DNA from: Monosporascus cannonballus
Taxonomy: Eukaryota; Ascomycota; Sordariomycetes; Xylariales
Assembly: GCA_004154925.1 (NCBI GenBank)
Contig: QJNS01000263.1
Span: 1-64,000 of the forward strand
Direction of reading: 5' to 3'
Length of the DNA: 64,000 nt
The notes beneath the pieces were generated by a model. It did no database searches, was not told where the DNA came from, and was given only the letters and a program-made list of their open reading frames with translations. This document shows positions 22,448-34,849 of the stretch, in pieces. How positions within the stretch are numbered: position 1 is the first letter of the stretch; each line of letters opens with the position of its first letter. The translations under genes and the position numbers were made by a program.

Positions 22448-25400
22448 CTACAGAATCTCCATCTCGTCGCCGGCCGCGAAGCCGAACTGGTTGTTCTGAA
22501 TGGCGGCGATGCGGTCGAGCTCGTCCTGGTACTCCTTGCGGATGTCGGCGAGCGTGACGACGCGACGCTTGGCACCCGCCGCCGCCTCGGTCGCGACCCA
22601 CGCCTGCTTCGGGTCGACGCAGCTGAGCGCGTTGATGAGCATCAGGTACTGGCGGGTGACGGGGGTGTCGAGGACGTCGGCGCCGCCCTCCTCCCCGTCC
22701 GCCAGCACCAGGTCGCCCTCGCCGAGCTGCCGCAGCTTCTGGATGCGGTCGAGGAGCACCGCCGCGGCGCCGCGGTAGTCGTTGCGCCGGACGCGCCACG
22801 CGTACAGAATCTGGTGGTAGGGGACCCCCGTGACCACGTCGACCGTGTCGCGGCACTTGTGCGCCAGGATCTCGTCGACGGCGTTCTGGAGGCCGGGGAA
22901 CGGCAGCTCGACCAGCTCCGCGTTGTGCAGGTTGTCGCACATCTTCTGGACGAGCTTTTGCAGGCACGAGTGTTGGAGGGCGCGGTCTTTCATTGTCACG
23001 AGCGTCGAGTGCGACAGCTCGAACTGCGAGATGGCCGTCGCTCCGCTGAATAGACGACCCTGCATCTCTATCCGGACCACGTCCGCATCTGGTGTCTTGT
23101 TATTGATTAACTGCAGGGATAGCCGAGCAAACTCGACCACGAAGGAGTAGGCCTTCTGCTTCTCGTATAAGGAGACAATATGGGCATAGTATCGCGGCAA
23201 CCCTGCATACAGCAGATTCCATTCCGTGTCATTGAGCAAGCCGCTACTATGTCTGTCTTGTTCCTTATTCAACGATATGCCTAGGCGATAAGTTAGCAAA
23301 GTACTGACGTTTGGTGCCAGTGGATAAGCTCACTCATGCCATAGGCTGCCTTTTTGAAGTATGTCGCGGCGGTAGTGAGATCTTTTAGGGCCAGATGGAC
23401 TCGACCTTGGACGTAAGTGGCAAACGGCGTCTCGTCGCATAGACGGCTGAGCTCTAGGGCGAGATCTGGTCTTTCTTGGATGAGCAAACCACATTGTATG
23501 AAATGGGGTTGCAGTTCGATATTGCTATTCGTTGCGCAGAGGTCTGCCGCAAGTTCTGCAATTGCTGAATGCATAGATTCCGCGCTGTTAAATCCCAGGA
23601 GATGTGCCACGTTAGCTTCGAGGGCTGTCACTACGACGTGCTCATCAAACTGGCGCTTCGCGGCCAATGGAGAATCAGTCGCGGTCGAGTTGTTCCTGTC
23701 AATCTTCGAAAGTGGTATCGGTATTTGGGTGCCGGATAGCCACCGAATAAGCTCAAGTTTTTGAAGAGATTCGATTAGTGACCGGTAGACATGTCCGATA
23801 TCGACCCGGTTGTGCAGCGCGTCTTCGGGTTGGTCGAACTCAAATTCCATATGAACCAAGAGAAGAAGTTGACTAAAACAGACGTTCCACTGCAATTCAG
23901 CTAGATCTTCGGCAGACTTGAGAGAGATCTTTAACCCAAACTCAGTAAGGGGATAATGGGCATCCTTGACTGAGGGTTGATTACAACTTTTGATAAGCCT
24001 GTCGTAGAGGGGTGTTGACACGGTATTGAAGTTTTGGCCAAGTGCATCGGTTACCTGTGCGCACTCCTCGTCCGAAATCTGGCGCCAGAACCCTGCCTTG
24101 TCTGAGAAGAATTGGATTCGTTCGTAGTCGGTCTTGGTCGTCTGCTGGAACAGCTCGGAACGCAATACAGCATTGCAGATCTGTAGCATGCCATCTGAGA
24201 AACACTCAAGAAAGTTGCGTCCGGTAGAAATCAGAGTCGATAAGGAGTCAGGCGGATTTGGATAATGACAAATCGCTTCGAGGTCGCTGCACTCTCTGAC
24301 GGCCGATATGCGATCCGCGCATACGATCCAAGGCATTCTCGACTCGGGCTCGTAGGCCAGGGCGAGTGCTTCCCCCCTAGGCTTATCCAGCTCGATCAGA
24401 ATCCTGTAGAATTTGCGCCACTGCGATTCGCTCGAAGCTCGGAACTGCTCATTATCCATCTCCCCTGTTGATGTCCGACCCAGGGAAGATGTGGAGGCAA
24501 TAGCAGAGCATATGGACTCGCCGAGACACCGGTTGTTGCGAGAAGACCTCTCTTTAGATCTGCCAATGGCGCGCTCATAAGCATTCAACGCCGCTTCGAT
24601 GGTGGCCCTCGGGAATTTCCCCGGGGAGAGTATGACCCGCAGCCATTTTTCCGTGACATCGGTAGGATCAGTCGGACCGGAAGTCTGCGCGGTCGAGATG
24701 GAGTTGTCAGAAAAGACGGTAAACCAGCGATTCTTCCATGCATCGTAAATTTCGTCTGTCTCAGGATTACCGTGTGGAATTATGAATTCCAAATGCTGAA
24801 TCCTATACGCCATGTTGTTCTTCCAGAGAGCCCACATCTGGACCACACTGTGCAAGCCGTCGTCAAGTTCCTGGTCCACGACGAAATCTGCCAGAGTCCA
24901 CACATCGGATCCGGATGGAGGCCTGGGCACCAGATGGAGGTTCGGAAACATGTCGTCGACATCGACAGAGTTCGCATCATCGGATCTCAGTCTCCAGAAC
25001 TTGAACTCGCCGGACCCGACCGGCGAGTACGTGACACATAATCGCTCCCCTTCTATTTCCCCAACGATGCGGATCAGGTTTGTCTGGAAAGGATCGAGTT
25101 GCCACTTCCCCGTCTCCTGGGGGTTTCGTTCGGCGTTTAGAAGATCCATGGCACCCAGAATTTGCCCGCTATTAAGATTCCAAATTCGCAGGCGATGGTC
25201 GAGACAGACTGTAAACAGGAATGAGGCGCCGGTGTTTCCCAGGCTCGTCTGAGCTGCAGCCGCGGCTGCAGTGAGATCCAAGTCTGGTCTGGTGCCCAGT
25301 ATATTCCTGATGCCGTGAACCCATCCTTTCGAATTATAGAATGTTTCCTTCCATGGGTTCTGGTGAGCTAGGAGCGCGTTAGAACCACGGGCTGCACGCG

Positions 25401-26049
25401 AAGAGGGGCAGACAGATACTTTACCGTTGTGTGTCTTGTTCCTGTCGAAGCGGACCAAGCCGCCATCAAACAGAGTCGCGATGAACTGGTCATTGTTCAC
25501 GGCGAACAGCCTGTACGGCTGCTTAATCTTCAGCGCACTGGACTGGTGCACTTTGCAAGCATCTCCGAGACCCGTCTCGGCAAACGAGCGCTTGCGAAAA
25601 GAGTCGGGTCGCAGGAAGAGCGTGTATAGCTGGTTGACGGTGTCGAGGACGAAGACGGTGAGCGCATCGTGATCTTCCGGGTCGGTCAGGGCAACACATG
25701 ACGGCCGTATCGGGTGCGGAAAGCGGAAGTTCAGAACGAGGTTGGCGTCGACGGTCTTAGGCGGGCGAAGGACGTCGATGGCCCGAATGCTCAAGACTGT
25801 GTCATCTTCTAGGACCCGCCAGAGGAAGCTCTTGGGATAACCGTGATGCTTTCGGTGATAGGTCGAGGAAGCGGTGGCGCAGGTTCGGGCTCGCAAGTCA
25901 TCGCTCTCCGCGTTTGCGTGCGATTTGTCTAGGACCACATTAGCTCGCCGTCGGCTTCGTCCCTGGTTGACGGTCGAAGGGAGCTCTAAATCGACTACGA
26001 AGGCGCTCGAAGATGGCTCGAAATTTAGCCGCGTCTCCTTGTATGCCAT
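22448..26049 (-). CDS. NUP120: Nucleoporin Nup120/Nup160
   Basis: CDS is complement(join(22448..23280,23334..26049)), 1182 aa, one 53-bp intron (gtgagc..cctag, branch gctaact). Nup120 (vertebrate Nup160) is a Y-complex scaffold subunit of the nuclear pore. The N-terminal 500 or so residues fit the beta-propeller domain: SFLWRVLEDDTVLSIRAIDV, then a repeat pattern including FTVCLDHRLRIWNLNSGQ. The rest is an alpha-helical solenoid ending in GFAAGDEMEIL. The intron junction restores YGMSISLNKEQ. The start is the first ATG in the frame (MAYKETRLNFEP); upstream in-frame codons lack ATG. Length fits filamentous fungal orthologues, which are longer than the yeast protein. It converges with VPS26 and lies upstream of RAD51 on the same strand. 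Confidence 0.9.
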
Positions 26050-26688
26050 CCTAAGTCCATGAAGGTCTGCGCTCAAGCTATCGATTATGTATCCAGAGTA
26101 GACTTGGGCGCTCCGGTATTGCCTCGACGCGGTGAAGTAGGTAGTTCGCAGAAAGTATTTTGGACGCGCGAATGCGAGGTCTCAATCAAGGTACTTTAGC
26201 TTCGTACTGTAGTTAGTTATCCGAGCTACGATTGGACGTAACGGTCGCTGACAGCTTTCTGCCAAGGACTTGCGACCGTTTCGCAGCCGCTAAATACGGA
26301 TCCCCAGCTGCCAGCTAGAAATATGCAGCAAAGCGATTCACGGCACTAGAAAGTGCTCCAGCAGAAGAATCATGATGCCATCGACTTAATGCACCTCTTG
26401 ACCATGTAATCTTTTGCAAACCAACACGCTTGACTGTGATAACTGTGCCTACTTCTCTATAGCAAGGATCTTGGAGTCCACTGCGATTTTTGCAAAGTAT
26501 GTACAGATGTAATGTGATAAAAGTCAGGGAGGCAACTATATATGTAGATGACACATTCCAAACGCCGAAAGCCATACATATCCCATCGTCATTAGTGTTC
26601 TACTATGTAAACGTGCATTCATCACACACTTCGTATCTGCTTTCTTGCAGGACCGCGAAAGGCCTCTGCCCTACACATCCAATTACAG
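26050..26688. other. Intergenic NUP120 / RAD51
   Basis: Upstream region of NUP120 and 3' flank of RAD51, both minus strand. A GTAGGTAG element lies near 26136. No gene is seen. Confidence 0.6.
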
Positions 26689-27852
26689 TTAATCCTTCTC
26701 CATGTCCTTTGGAGCAGGATCACCAATACCATCCTCATTGATAGCAAAGAGACAATCGCTTTCAGGCAAGCAAGGGCTGTCGTAAATCTTGGCAATACGT
26801 GTCTCGCCACGGCCCTTCTTCAGGCTGATTCTGGTTGTGCTTGCGTGCGCGATGATGTTACCGCCGATGGGCTTCTTTGGATCGGGGTTGAACATAGCGC
26901 TAGGTCCACCATCTACTTGAGCAACGACCTGATTGGTAATGACGACTGCGATGCCGAACTCGTCTGCTAGTCTTTGTAGGGTCCGCATAAACTTCGCCAG
27001 ATGCGTCTGACGAGATGAAAGCTCCCCTCGGCCCAGGAAGTCAGTCCGATACAGTGAAGTCGCACTGTCCACAATGAGAAGGGAAAACCTCGTCTCGCAC
27101 ATCATTGCTGATGCTTGATTGAGTAGTTGGAGTTGGTGGTCTGAGTTGTACGCTCGCGCATAGGCGACATTGTCGAGAACCTCCTCGCCGGAGAGGCCGT
27201 AGCGGTTCGCCACGGCGAGTAGTCGTACAGGCCTGAAAGTGCCTTCGGTGTCAATATAGAGGCATTTGCCCTCACCACCGCCCATGTCGAAAGGCAGCTG
27301 GCAGGTGACGGCCAGGGTGTGACAGATCTGACTCTTGCCAGTGCGGAATTCGCCGAAGAGTTCCGTCACCGAGCCGGTCTCGATACCACCAGCCAGTAGA
27401 GTATCCAGGTTCTTCGACCCGGTCGTGATTGAGATGAGTTCGCTTCTCCGCTGATGCATCTCAGTAGCAGTTGTGAAGCCCATAGGAACTAGCTTAGAAG
27501 CTACTCAATTGTTAGATGAGGCGCATAAGAACGGCAAACAGGTAAACCGCACTGACTGACCTTCCGCAAGGATCTTGGCCGCTTTTTGTTCAGAGATGCC
27601 CTTTATCTGCTCAAGAGTCCGCCTCGGAGTATAAGCAACGGACTCGACTGTCTGATAGCCCCCATCGATAACCAACTGAATATCACGCTTTGTAAGACCC
27701 CCAAGGCCCTTATAGGAAATCTGTTAGCACAGCAATATACGCACTCCGTTAAGAGATGAACCTACTTCAAGCGCACTGAGGGGTGTTGGGGCGCCAGGGC
27801 CAGTCATGCTGCTCTCGTCACCCATCTGGCCATCCTCGTATTCCTCCGCCAT
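26689..27852 (-). CDS. RAD51: Rad51 recombinase
   Basis: CDS is complement(join(26689..27500,27561..27708,27766..27852)), 348 aa; introns are 60 and 57 bp. Rad51 forms filaments on single-stranded DNA and catalyses strand exchange in homologous recombination. Exon 1 is a short acidic leader ending PLSALE. Exon 2 holds the helix-hairpin-helix DNA-binding domain starting [18 protein letters not shown]. Exon 3 carries the RecA core: Walker A GEFRTGKS at about 128-135, Walker [12 protein letters not shown]-binding loop 2 region with [27 protein letters not shown] is the classic Rad51/Dmc1 linker; the acidic start and the ALE-GL junction fit Rad51 rather than Dmc1. ACGCG cores lie 165-180 bp upstream of the start. 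Confidence 0.95.
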
Positions 27853-29021
27853 TTCTTCGCGTAATTGGGTATATTTACTAGGTTGGTGATCTCGTCAAAC
27901 CGCGGAAGAGACAGAAGAGACACTAGTTTCGTAGGATAATGGTTCAGAAAATTAGGAAGATGAAGATAATGAAAGACCTAAGTCTCAAGTATGACACACT
28001 TGGTTATTTGTCGTAAGAACGCGTCGACGCGGCTGTGGTGGCAAACTTGGCAGCGGAGAAAATAAAATTGGTGACGGAAACTTGGCGCGAAGTCACGTGA
28101 GCATTAATCGAAAACTTGACGGTGTTGGGCACAATCGAAACGGCTTGCACAAAAGAGGGCGGAACCCGCGATGGCGTCCACGAATGTCACTATTGCTACC
28201 TACTTCAACTACCCATCACCCTACATGTAGATAGTGAAGTATTCCCGTAATCGCCAGCGCTTTAAACATAAACCTGACTGCATAGCCAACTACCTGTCAA
28301 AAACTGCAAAATCGTGAAATATTATTTGGAAACACATACTCGCTACCCCGTTGGTAATTTCGAGCTCGCTTGCACACAGCTGGATCCAGCGCTCGTGTAC
28401 AGAGTACGTCGATCAGTACGTATCTAGGCCATTCAGCGCTACAAAATTGTAAAACGGGCGAGAACGTGTAAAATAACAGGCGACAGCTGGAATTTAGCCT
28501 GCGCCATCTGCCCAAGGGCCGGCATTTGCCAACGTTCCAAAGATTACCTACCCGCGTATACCATCAATGCGAATTCCGATGGTCATCACAGGAAAAGTCA
28601 CGGCGCGAGATCGTATTTAGATAGGTTCTATTATCGCCTAAGCATGTATAAAGATTATCGTTCTCTCAGAGAGTACCTATTTGTTAATAAGTTATCCCCA
28701 GCATAGTCCGCCGGACACCCTCTATGCAGAACAGCAATAAGAGCGTTCATTTCCCAAGAGATCCCTCTCATCGCCGTTCCCCCGTTTTTAACGCCGTATG
28801 GATGCGGACCCTTTCTTCATGATGCAACCACAAGGCAGTAATCGCCCGAGCAAGATCCCATTCTACATTTCCCGTGCATGTGGTGGTGGAGCCGAGGTTT
28901 GATCGCGAATCGCCCCTTGCTCGATGACAGCCGAGCCATTCGCATCCTAACTCCATGTTTTGCGCCCTTCTTTCGCCGGGGCAGCCCCGTATGTACAGAA
29001 TTCACGTTCATTTTGAAGGCC
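27853..29021. other. RAD51 upstream region and downstream of the membrane protein gene
   Basis: Holds the RAD51 promoter (ACGCG, E2F-like and E-box motifs near 28019-28100, listed next). The rest, to 29021, shows no gene or RNA that I can support. Confidence 0.55.
28019..28100 (-). promoter_or_regulatory. ACGCGT, ACGCG, TTGGCGCGAA and TCACGTGA motifs upstream of RAD51
   Basis: ACGCGT (perfect MluI cell-cycle box) at 28019-28024 and a second ACGCG at 28027-28031 lie about 170 bp upstream of the RAD51 start. TTGGCGCGAA at 28082-28091 resembles an E2F/MBF site and TCACGTGA at about 28093-28100 is a palindromic E-box. Yeast RAD51 is regulated through MCB elements, which supports but does not prove function here. 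Confidence 0.45.
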
Positions 29022-30229
29022 TTAAATCCATGGGCGGTCGTGGCTCCTCCTCTGGAGTTTGTTGGAATGCCTATTGCGGCTTCTCTCCCACTCGGCGTTT
29101 TCCACATCCGCTTGGCTGTCAGATCTGCTGAAGGTCCCCGCCGGGAGCACCTCAAAACCGGCGTTAACTCTCCTAGTCGATGTATTCGCGTGGGTTTCGC
29201 CAGAGTACGAACGCTGAGGGAACCGAACCTGCGTATCCGTAGATCCGTTTGAATTGTTCGGGCGGTGGCTAACCGCCTGCGATTCGCGGCTCGGCATCCT
29301 CTCAGACTCGCCGCTTTCGAATGGGTTTCTTTGCTCGGGTGTCCCTGGGAAATAGCCACCCCCTTCGAGGAAGTCCAGAGTTGGTGACGACGGCTCTGGG
29401 TCCTCAAAAGGACTTCGTTTCCGCTGGGGTGGGACGGGGGATCGATCTTGGTATTTGGAGACCGGAACCAGATTCTCTGGAATGTTGTTATCGTCAGAAG
29501 ATCCCGAACCGCGCTCTTTTGGCCTATACGAGCCGTGTTGCTCTATCGACCATGACATGGTTGGGATGTAAGTCTCGAGTCTCGGTGGTCTGGCGGAGTC
29601 TCCTTCTAACTGACGCAACGAACCGAGACGAGTCGTTTCGGTAGACGTGTTCGGTTGGTGGTATGGCGCGTGCGTCGGTTTGTAGGTCGACTGTGGCCCT
29701 ACCTGCGTCGACCTCAAGGGCGCGTGCACGGCGTCGCTGTGGTCGAGTAGGCTTGGTGTTGGGCTCTGACCTGGGGTCGGCTGTACTTCGGCGGCTGCCG
29801 TCGTAGGTGACCGAAGACCGCCGCTAATGGGAACGGCCTTCTCCTTTCCTTTCGCCTCACCAACGCTGCCGATGAGGGTTTCGGATTCGGCAGGGGTTCC
29901 AGGCCTCGAGATCCAGATGCCGTCGACCTCTATGCCGCTCTGGATAGCACGAACACCAAAAGGGATATCTACTCGCTTGCCGGCAGGAAGTCCGCTCCGG
30001 CGCATGTCTTGTTGCCGTGCCTGCTTCTCTTGGTCGAGTACTACATGTTTCCTGAGTATTCGGCTTGTATACCAGAGCTTGATCAACCCGGCACAGAAGA
30101 CCACCACGATAGCACAGGCCAGCACCTTCCCTAAGTTAGTGGCCATTAATCCAGAGTGGGTATAATAGGGAAGCTCACAAAAGTCATCTCCTGCCATAGC
30201 TCCCATGAGAGAAAAAACGTGTCCGCCAT
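29022..30229 (-). CDS. Single-pass membrane protein with disordered tail, unknown function
   Basis: CDS is complement(join(29022..30125,30179..30229)), 384 aa, one 53-bp intron. The spliced N-terminus reads MADTFFLSWELWQEMTF then VLACAIVVVFCAGLIKLWY, one strong transmembrane helix (about residues 17-36), followed by a basic segment (SRILRKH) that predicts a cytoplasmic tail. About 330 residues of Ser/Pro/Arg-rich disordered sequence follow, with a short conserved-looking stretch RVDIPFGVRAIQSGIEVDGI and several FE/NPF-like motifs (SPFEDPE, NPFESGE). I recall similar proteins annotated as hypothetical in other Pezizomycotina but know no function. NPF motifs can bind EH-domain endocytic proteins; that is only a suggestion. 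The short first exon is inferred from splice sites. Confidence 0.75.
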
Positions 30230-33200
30230 TGTTGAGGTGCTTGTGCCAGGTGATGTCGGTCTATCCAGCAAGGGGAAGAGGAGAAGTACTTCGGGGTGTT
30301 TGAATGGCTCTTGCCCAAAGGAAGCAAGAATAAGTGCTTAAAGGGCACGTCGCATAGCGGGGTGGGTATGAAGTTAAAGGTTGCTAACTGCCCACGTTAC
30401 CTTGAGTCTTGTGGCGAGGAGGTAACACCAGTCGAGCTTGAGAATACGGTGGCAAGTAGAGGCAAGTACGGTCCAGCGCCTGTCCTTTGGGCGTATTTCC
30501 CTGTGATTATCGGCTGATGCGAAGCTGAAAATGCAGCACCCAATAGTTTCCTGCCGGACAGATACGAAGAGGCTGAGGACGCAGTGTTCCAAAAAGGGAT
30601 TTCGTACTCGACCCAGTCGAATATTCAGTTATATCAAGCCGCAATAGGGCTCGACCAGATGCCTCGAAACAAACAAAATGGACCCGCACGGGACGTCTGT
30701 CAGCTTCCTTGGAGACTCTTTTTAAAAATTAAACCGCTGGACCAACGGCACACCCCGAAGATTGAGGCGGGAAAGAAGGCCGATCAGGGCAGCCCTGCTG
30801 CAGGGACAACCGGCCCGATATATCTGGCAGCGGCAGATCCTGTGACGGCCCAACACACTTCTTGGAAGTGTTCTTTGTTGACCACCAGGTCGGGATCTTG
30901 GAGGGTTCGCACAGTAAAATTCCCGGGGTTACGTCGTGGTACGAAAACGAGCAGGCAATATATTGAATGGCAATCTATGCCGAGCTTGGTCTTGAAACAG
31001 ACCAATAAAACGATTCGGTAAATATAGCCGGTACAAGGTGCAGCACGTTGCTGAACGAAAGGACAGGATCGCGGGATCCAACCGGGTTAGCGAGAGACAA
31101 GCAGACGGGGGGATGCAATGGCAATGGTAAAAATAGGAGTGACAGAAACTTGGGAGTTTGTTTTTTTGTGGGCTGTGTAAAAGCAGGACGGTTTTTGTAT
31201 GTATGTATGTATAAGACATTACAACACGGGGTGCCAACAGTATGGCATCATGGAATCATCTCATAGGTCCGGTAGGTGGAATACGGGAAGTACAATACGA
31301 ATGGCTTCCTACGACGGGAGGTACCTGAACTGGGTCTACCAGCTCTTTCGGCCATTGGACGAAAATTCTATAAGCACAGGTATGGCCCAAGTATAGGCAG
31401 GGTATGAACAGGAACTCGTTGTGAACACTGCTACGCTGAACAAGGGGCGCCGTTCGTTCCATTGGTCGAAGTGCATTAGGTAATAGTGCTTGTGCTGTGT
31501 TGGCGCTGAGGAAAGCACTCCCGAGGTTTGTTCCAAGCTTGGCCAGTTACGCCGTCGAGATCGTTCCACCATGTTACTTGCGATACTTGCCCACAGCAAA
31601 AACCCACTGGCCTCTCCTTTGGTTGGATATGAACTCCAGAGATAAAGAGCCCTTGGCTCCGGTTCATCCAATTAACGTAAAACGCATCGGTAGATCCGAC
31701 CCCCAGCGCTTCCCTGAGTCCTGACATACAGTGAACACATTCTTTGCTACGGCAATGGGAAACAAATCGTTCACAGAGTGCCGGTAGTTCATCGATAACC
31801 TGGTTCATGTTTGAGATCAGCCGGGTGGGCGAACCAACTGGCAGGTCTGATAGACCCCACAGGCTTTCCTGATGCGGGCATGGATTCTACGGCGATGGCG
31901 CCTCGACCCTTTCCTGTTGGCAGAAAACTGCATGCATATGCACGCTGAGAATACGAAGTTTCTTTCCTTCCCTAACCGCTTGGCACTCAACCTCCTGCAT
32001 GGCGACCACATGTGCCCAGACGGGACCACCGACCATATAAGGCCTTCAGGTGGGGCTCTCGTACCGGACGCTGGGTCGACAGCGGCTCGGTTAATGGACC
32101 TAATCGATCCTTCTATAAAGATGAAAGCGTTTATGCCCATCTGAAACGTGCTTTTTTCCTCTAGAGGTCCGCTTGGTTAACCGTGTAAGGAATCGAGCAC
32201 CGACACTATGTAAGCACAGAATCGCAATCATCGCTTATTTTGGGGCTAGCGTGGTGCTTCATCAGGTTTAGTGAGGTCTCCACCACGTCTTTACCCGCTC
32301 CACAAAAGCTAATCTGGTGATGGATCTGCCCGCGATTTTAGTGGCTACTGTGCATCACTAGTGCGGTTGGAAAACATGAATCCCACGCCCATGAGAAGGC
32401 AAGATCCCGGCTGTGCCTATTATCCAAAATGCGCCTAACTAGATAGAACCTTTACTACGGATGTCGTTATGTAGGAGAGCAGCATTTGTCATACTAAGTG
32501 CCGTCTGGCCGGAAAGTTGAAGCGGACGCAATCTAGGATCTAAGCATGCGGGCTAACCAGTAGGTCAATCACTATATAAAGCTCGTCATAACCTTTTTCG
32601 TATGTGTTGATGGTGGGCGGATGCCCGAGCGTGGAGAGCTTTGGATCATGCCCTTGGCCATACGACTCCCCTGTCTTCCGTCGCAAGAAAACTTTTCTTT
32701 ACCCCCTCTCGAGCATTCCAGATCTATTATGTACGTGTTCAGGGACTTTCGTAAATTCTGGTCTCTGCGGCTGAGGTGTCCAAAGTTTCAATACGACCCT
32801 CCTTGCCCTCCCATCAGCCCACTTATATCTCGCCCACCGTCATGCCTCATCCATGCTATATCAAATCAACCGCTACCTCGCCTTCGTATCTAACACCTTT
32901 AGCGGACAGGGTGGTATTATGATTGCGTGTAGCTAAGGCAGGACACAGAGTTGCGTTCTTTTTCAAGAACTTTTAAGGTCGATCTAATGGATACATGACC
33001 GGACTCCTTTTAGCCGCCTAGTGCACCCATGTGCGATAAATGGTATGTTTCAGGTCGTGGGGGCCCCCTTTTTCTGTATATAGCCAAGCACACATATAGG
33101 TGTAGGCGCCGGACAGTCAGACAGTCAGACAGACAGACATCCAGCGTCGTATTGTCAGGTCCTGATCCTGAAGAAACTCTCAGAACCAGGAGTATTAGTT

Positions 33201-34849
33201 GGATACTCGTTACAAACTTGTGATCCAACAGCCGCCAGCCAACGTAGGTGGCCAATGCATTCCTGCACAATGGAAGACTTACTCACACCCGGGATATGGA
33301 AACCGACAAATGTCGCTAGAAGGCACTCGTGAGTCGTAGGGCTTTGACGAACTAGTTATTGTATGATCCTTACGGAGAGCCACGTGCTCTAAAAGCCATC
33401 CTCCGAACGTACGAGACTCGCTGGCACCCGCCGAGCCGCTACAACCTCGCCATTTCCCGTAGGGAGTACAATTGCCGAACATACACAGTCGACGTGCGAA
33501 AGGGGCTCGAGAGACCGACGGTTCATTTCCACAGCCAAGAACGGCGGAGGTTGCACAATGATTCCTAAGCTTTGTCAATTTACGGTGCTTACCTACCTCG
33601 GACGGTACAGCTATCGCGGCTCCGGAAACCATGTGTCGGTCGCCCCTCGGTCGAGGTATCCGAGCCGAAACGTCGTCAGCTACATTACTACCTAATAATA
33701 TGTATTGTACGATATATGCCCCTTTATACAGTAAGCGGCATTGCCTCATTTTGAAGCCTATTGATGCTCGCCACGGAATATAGCATAACATACCCAACCT
33801 TGTGCGACCCGAGACTACTACCTGGTTGCGTCCACTGAAAGCCCCCTTTTACGCCCAGTTTCCCGAAGTGTAATATTATTCCTGTGAATTCGTAGAGTCG
33901 GCCTATTCCTGGCGTTCATCCTCCACATCCTCCTTATTTACCATGCTGCGCGCTCCTGGCTGGCCCGGACCCCCCTAGCTTACTGTTTGTTATACGACGA
34001 TCAGTGTGCAGGAAGCAAGAGCACGTTGGAATCCGTTGTGAGGGTTGATCATTAGCTACCTACCCTAACAACGGGGCCTATGATATGGACCCCACGCACT
34101 CCTCTGACTATAGGATACCAGGTCGGCGCCCCTTGTTGAAAGAGAGCCAAGGAATAAAAATAGAAAAGAAAAAGAACAAGGCTTAATGGCCTAATGGGAA
34201 GAAGAGATCAATACCCGCGGTCCGCTACCTAACATGCATCGCTAAATCAAACCGTTAGGCGACTAGGGAACGGAGCCCAAAGAAGAGCGCCAGCTGCGTG
34301 AGTGCGGCTGGAGAAGTCCGACTTCTTGGTTGGAGGTGGGTTATCAATTTCCGTGTGTTGACACGGTGTGGGACAATCATCTAGGCATCCGCCTAGGTAG
34401 ATAGTATTCAGCCGAACATTACACAAGGAATATGAACATGTGAGGAAACACTTCGCTGTCCCAGCTAGGAAGTATGTCGAGAGACACCAGGGTGTCACGT
34501 GAGGGCCGGCTGAGCCGCGAGCCTCGCGAGGCAAGGGGGTAAAGGGTAGGAGGTTATATCGTTCGGTCACGAGGCTGAGTAGGTAATGTTAGTCTAGCTG
34601 AATATGTGGCTTGCTCCTCACGGTAAGCAAGAGCTATGTAGTTGGCGCCCCTTTGCAGTTGCGGAACTTAGTCTTCCCGCCAAATGCTTTCTCTTAACTA
34701 CATGACCGCCGTGGTGGTGCGGCCCCGATGCCATCTGGATATATCGATATTGAAGCACTACTACTACTAAATGAGCTGTACACATGCATTAAAGGTAACT
34801 GAAGCATATCAGCTTCTCCGGATATGGGACTTAGCACCCATCCGGCCAT
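30230..34849. other. Gene-poor stretch of about 4.6 kb
   Basis: No frame carries a known domain. The longest frames (31476-31808 and 31817-32140, minus strand) do not resemble any family I recognise and have no convincing splice partners. A short CAGT/CAGA repeat is present (next entry), plus scattered ctacctac motifs. No transposon ends are seen. Confidence 0.5.
33112..33139. repeat. Tandem GACAGTCA/GACA repeat
   Basis: GACAGTCA is repeated and degenerates into GACA units over about 28 bp. It is a simple microsatellite in non-coding DNA. Confidence 0.8.

Noticed and set aside
31476..32140. Two minus-strand frames of 107-110 residues as a possible gene
   Set aside because: No similarity to any family I know, no splice signals joining them sensibly, and no supporting composition change.
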